A stretch of DNA of 64,000 bases from Artocarpus heterophyllus (taxonomy: Eukaryota > Streptophyta > Magnoliopsida > Rosales > Moraceae): NCBI GenBank assembly GCA_025403435.1, contig CM046347.1, forward strand, positions 19,239,507-19,303,506, read 5' to 3'. Every line of letters begins with the position of its first letter. Position 1 is the first letter of the stretch. The notes under the pieces were generated by a model that was not told the origin of the DNA, did not search any database, and saw only the letters and a program-made list of their open reading frames with translations. The position numbers and the translations under genes are program-made. Of the stretch, positions 59,991 through 64,000 are shown in pieces.

Positions 59991-61428
59991 TGTAGGAAGA
60001 ACTCGAGCAGTTCGAGAGAAACTAAGTATGGATTCTAGTGCCCAGACCTGAGGGCAAAAATGTTATTAGAAGTAAGTGGATCTTCAAGAACAAAAGTGAA
60101 GAGCATGGGAACATTATAAGAAACAAGGCTAGACTTGTCGCCCAAGGTTACACTAAAGTCGGAAGGATAAACTTTGATAAAACTTCTGCTTGTTGTTGCT
60201 TGCGACCTAAAGATCAAGCTTTATCAAATGAATGCTAAACGTGCGTTTCTTAATGATATTTTAAACAAACAAGCCTATGTTAAGCAGCCCAAAGGATTTG
60301 AAGATCCCAAGCATCTAGACTACGTGTATAAGCTAAAAAAGGCTCTCTATGGACTGAAACAGGCTTCTCGGGTTTGGTACAAATGGTTGACAAAATGCCT
60401 TCTTGAGAAAGGATACATCAAAGGGGGAGCTGATAAGACACTCTTCATTAAGAGACACTGTGCAGCATCACTGTTGCACAGATATACATTAACGACATCG
60501 TCTTGGGGTCAACATTAGTAGAAGTCGCACAAGACTTCATCAAGCTTATACAGAGCAAGTTTGAAATAAGCATGGCTGGATAATTAAACTTCTTCTTAGG
60601 ACTCCAAATTAAGCAGCAACATGATAGAATTTTCATCTCTCAAAACATGTATGTAAAGAACTTGGTAAAGAAATTGGGATTGGGGTCTTTAGAGCCATAT
60701 TAGACACCTATGAGGCCGAGTATGAAACTCAAGAAAGATGAGAAACGAAAATGGATGGAGCAAAGTTTGTATGGAAGCATGATTATGAGCCCAGTGTATT
60801 GATAGCCAGTCGTCCAAACATCTCATTAGTGTCGAAGTGCGTACATGATGCCAGGCAGACCCAGAAGAGACTCATGTCACTATAGTGAAGTGTATCATTA
60901 GATATGTAAATGAAGCCACTAACTTTGGAATCTGGTTTACAAATGACGCTAGTGGGTGTCTTGCAGGTTAAAATGACACTGATTGGGCTAATAAGTTAGA
61001 TGATCACAAGAGCAATTTTGGAGGATGCTTCGATGAAGGTAACAATCTAGTAGCCTACATGATAAAAAAAAACAAAAATCGATCGCTTTGTCCACAGTTA
61101 AGGCTGAATACATCACCGTGGGGAGTTATTACATACAGCTTCTCTGGATGAAGTAGATGATGTCAGACTATGGTATTAAACAGGACAATATGGTAATGTA
61201 CTATAATAACACAAGTGCAATAATATTTCAAAGAACCCTGTTTAACATTCACGCACTAAGCACATTGATTTAAGGCATCACTTCATTAGAGAGCATATTG
61301 AAAAAGAAGTGATTTCAATTGAACATATTCAGACTGAAAAACAATTGGGGAATTTATTCACCAAAAAACTTAATTTCACACAATTTGAAAGCCTCAAGAA
61401 ATCACTTGGTATTTGTACATTCAACTAA
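59991..61428 (+). pseudogene. SIRE-like reverse transcriptase and RNase H remnant
   Basis: RT begins with VRSKWIFKNK-like text, then NKARLVAQGYTKVG. About 20-30 bases are missing where FDETFAPVARLESIR is usual, which shifts the frame. MNAKRAFLNDILNKQAYVKQ and [20 protein letters not shown] follow. The active site reads YINDI at about 60487-60500, so the first Asp of YVDD is Asn. RNase H pieces (NDTDWANKLDDHKS near 60970, TKKLNFTQFESLKKSLG at the end) are scattered over frames. The pol terminus is the TAA at 61426-61428. Confidence 0.85.
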
Positions 61429-61430
61429 AT

Positions 61431-62569
61431 GAGTGTTGAAAAGGAAAAACACTGCACTACATATGTCATAACTCAAAAGGTGTTTTTCCTTATTTGTTTA
61501 GAACATGTTAATAGCACATAAATTTCTGATCTGTTTATATAGCACGGGTTCGTTACAATTCTTCTCTTGTTACTTTCTATACACTTAAGGAAATCTATTC
61601 TAACATTGTAATGTGTAAACAATCGAGAAGGTGTTTTATCATTAGTGGAAAGAGGTATGCATTTTGATGACCTTTAGCAATTGTCAAGATGGTGAGATGA
61701 TTCTCAAGCAAAAGCCGTAGAACATGCATCATCGGAGAAGGGCTATCGAATAGTGTACAATAGCATTCTATGATGTGCACGTAGCCTCAACCATTGATTT
61801 GAAAGTGAAAATAGAGAGATGAAAAGAAAGAGTTGTGAAAAAGCAAAAAGCATGAAAGGCACAGCAAACGTCAACCTATTCCCACACAATGTGTCAAGAG
61901 CAACAAACAACACAGTGATGAAAATAAAAAAGAATTTTTGAAAAGAGGAAAACGAAAAAGCAAATTGATTGGGGGAACCTGAATTCCCATGAGAAAAAAA
62001 ATCTTGGATATTTGGGGTTAAAAAAAGAGGTGTGAGAAAAGGTGAGGAACATGTTAATCATGTTAACACTTCACGTACGTTTTGCTGGGTTTCACTTGAC
62101 GATCATTCTTCCTCACTAGATGATCTTACTGGTTTGAAATGTCAAGGTGTGTGTCTGCTGTTGAAAAATTATCCAAATGCCTTCAAGTTGTGAGTTATGT
62201 CAATTTAAAAAATTTATACTCACACACATACACTTTGAAAGTTCATGAGTTGAATTGCTTCTGATACAGGTTGAATGATAATGTGAAGTGTTTTATGCTG
62301 ATAAATTGACGAAATTAAATTTGAAAAACACTTGTCTTTTATGACTATGCAATCGTGTTTTAACATTGGAAACATTTGATACGGTATATGTACACTCCAT
62401 GCTAATTTTTTTCTGTGCACACACTTAGCACTTTCACCCACAGATCAACACCTGAAATCAACATTGTTCTCTTATGAGTTGACAGCTTGTGCACACACTG
62501 CACCATCACACGTTAATGTTGCTACAACTTTTTTCATTACAATAAATTTGAGATTATACGACCTTTATT
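61431..62569. other. Sequence downstream of SIRE-like pol, nothing recognised
   Basis: SIRE-type elements carry a long region between pol and the 3' LTR, and this may be its remnant. I found no env-like frame, polypurine tract or LTR start. Confidence 0.4.
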
Positions 62570-62639
62570 TAATGACATTTTTTCAAAAACCATTGTAATA
62601 AAGGAAAAAAACGCATGGAGTTATGCCTACGAAGACGAA

Positions 62640-62830
62640 AACCCTCGTGAAATGGGTGGCATATACCACGATAGCTTTTTAAAAAACCGTCGTGGTAAGC
62701 CGAATCTACCACGATGGTTTTTTGAAAAACCGTCGTGGTAGATTCGGCACATACCACGATGATTTTTTAAACTGTCGTGGTAGGAGGCATATTATACGAT
62801 GGTTTTTACAAAAACCGTCATGAAAGATTG
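62640..62830. repeat. Array of four hairpin repeats (CACTA-subterminal type)
   Basis: Four imperfect palindromes of 30-46 bp follow each other at 62664-62697, 62701-62746, 62751-62782 and 62794-62826. The second has 22-base arms with one mismatch (CGAATCTACCACGATGG against its mirror). The core unit TACCACGAYGGTTTTT is also found at 23700-23790 and 46642-46686. Transposase-binding subterminal repeats are the likely origin. Confidence 0.75.
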
Positions 62831-63680
62831 GTCAACGAAAATTAAAAAGCCCGCTCTTACCACAATCAATGAAATTTTAAAAGGCCCGCTCTTTCTCTCT
62901 TACTTATTCGAATTAGCACTCAAACTCAACCCTTTTCTCTCTAAACCCAATCCTACCTTTCTCTCTCTAACCCTCAAGTCCTTTCTTTCTCTACCACTAC
63001 CATCGCCACTATCATCTTTGCCTCAATCCAACATGCTGCCGTTAGCCTTAAGGCCTCCACAACCTAAGAGCTCGTCACCATCCCTCATTTGTGAAGGTTC
63101 TTCTCTTCAAATGTCTTCTGTTTAAGCTTGTCGCCTCCATGAACCCACCATGGCCCATGTCCGACCACCGTTTAGTAAAATTTCGTTTCTTTTTTTTATT
63201 ATTTATTTTTAAAAAAAAAAAATTTACTTATATAATTTTAGTTTTAATTATTTATGGTTTGTATATTTGTTTGTATATGTGATGCTCACTACAGTTTGAT
63301 GAACTCTCTAAGTGTTCTTCTCTTTGAGCTCATTACCTCCATGACCTCTGCCATTGCCCGCCTCCAACTGCCATTTGGTAACTTTCTATTTCTTTTTTTA
63401 TTGTTTAGTTTTTTTTAATTTTTAGTTATATTGTTTTAGTTTTAATTATTTTATGGTTTTTGTGAACTAATTTGTTTTAGTTGTTTAATTGTAACTTTAT
63501 TTTAGTTTTAGCTTTAATTACTTTCTATGTATTTGTGTATGTGTTTGTATATGTGATGCGTACTACACGTTTAATGAAAATCCTCTATGACCATCATAGC
63601 AATTATTTATATTTTTTGTTGCTTAAAACTCACTAGCAATCAGAGCCTTGTACTTGTGGATAATATATAGGATTGGCCAT
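62831..63680. other. Pyrimidine-rich and AT-rich stretch, possibly CACTA-carried
   Basis: A CT-rich leader-like segment (62880-63080) can be read as Ser/Leu/Pro-rich peptide, and similar tttgtatatgtgatgc phrases recur at 63255-63283 and 63540-63560. This suggests a local duplication of roughly 280 bp. No gene is recognised. Confidence 0.45.
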
Positions 63681-64000
63681 TGTTGATGCTTACCGCTGTC
63701 CGGTGTCGGATCAACACCCACGTGTGACTATACACCTTCTGACCTCCTCTTAAGCTTGCCCCTGGTCGGGAATGAGTACCTGCGAGAGGGATGATTCGGA
63801 GAAATGGGGTTAGTCAATAGACAAGGGCTCTCCGATGCTCAAGGCAAGTATTGCTCGGCAGAGGTCGGCAGCTAATTAAGTGAGAAGAGGTCTCTCTCTC
63901 TAAAACGTCATAAATGCATCCTATTTATAGGCCACCAGCTGGATCGGGTGTAAGATGGGTTTTACCCATTACCCAAGTGTCACATCAAAGTGTATCAAGC
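63681..64000 (-). repeat. Partial LTR at the window end (Tat/Ogre-like)
   Basis: On the minus strand a TATAAATAGG box (63921-63930) is followed by CT-rich sequence, TTGAGCATCGGAG (63830-63842), and an end at CATCAACA (63681). The order TATA, then a GAGCATCGGAG motif, is common in Tat/Ogre-type gypsy LTRs. The LTR continues beyond the window, and whether it is solo is unknown. Confidence 0.5.

Larger units (their letters stand above)
46800..61430 (+). mobile_element. SIRE/Maximus-like Ty1/copia element, interrupted and decayed
   Basis: Plus-strand gag text (48169-48835) is followed, after the 8.4 kb insertion 48909-57309, by the gag zinc knuckle (57427-57470), protease, integrase, RT and RNase H remains, ending at FESLKKSLGICTFN (about 61365-61425). 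The domain order is copia. The gag motifs, a 'GIKCNNCEGYGH' knuckle and the post-knuckle text FTGFTNFTMC point to SIRE/Maximus (inference). A primer-site-like sequence lies at 48114, so the 5' LTR should precede it, but its start and the 3' LTR could not be located. Start coordinate is approximate. Confidence 0.8.

Noticed and set aside
62799..63125. 108-residue frame next to the hairpin array
   Set aside because: It starts inside a hairpin repeat and then reads CT-rich sequence as Ser/Leu/Pro; no family similarity.

Overview
This is plant nuclear DNA, almost certainly from a eudicot. The evidence is nested LTR retrotransposons with tRNA-Met primer sites, a CACTA transposase remnant, remains of a cytokinin-activating LOG gene and of a CYP724-like cytochrome P450, and a very AT-rich background. 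I see no bacterial or organellar genes, no rRNA or tRNA gene and no CRISPR array. No host protein-coding gene looks intact. The window is a repeat-dominated accessory region.

Layout. 1-9496: Ty1/copia element A (minus strand, Angela/Tork-like, about 2 kb LTRs), cut by the window start; its RT-RNase H frame is open and the rest is frameshifted. 9497-13800: a promoter-like stretch, an unrecognised 96-residue ORF, an intronless broken LOG copy and a gypsy gag relic. 16654-19099 and 19717-21623: two solo gypsy-type LTRs. 22230-23790: CACTA (Tnp2-type) transposase relic with subterminal repeats. 24904-33882: a structurally complete Ty3/gypsy chromovirus (minus strand; LTRs of 2146 and 2149 bp) with decayed genes. 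34367-35009: two broken P450 exons. 37843-44168: a solo LTR of the same gypsy family, split by a second, 4.1 kb LTR (39022-43140) with a perfect target duplication. About 46.8-61.4 kb: a SIRE/Maximus-like copia element (plus strand). Its gag is split by a solo LTR of the element A family (48909-57309), which is itself split by a complete small copia element (50099-56602, minus strand). 62.6-62.8 kb: an array of hairpins of CACTA-subterminal type. 63681-64000: the start of another LTR, of Tat/Ogre-like appearance.

How the parts relate. The layers give a relative chronology: SIRE-like copia, then an element A-family insertion that collapsed to a solo LTR, then the small copia inside that LTR. 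The most unusual shared signal is a CpG-bearing inverted-repeat box, GTTCGGCAGGCCGAAC. It occurs as an exact 16-mer in a copia LTR and in a gypsy LTR. Degenerate copies are clustered in the element A leader and in every member of the gypsy LTR family seen here.

The small copia has 350-bp LTRs that look nearly identical, and its pol is one continuous frame. The four nonsense codons and two catalytic-residue losses I found in pol all fit G:C to A:T transitions, which suggests methylation-driven decay soon after insertion. All family names come from reading motifs by eye; no database search was possible.
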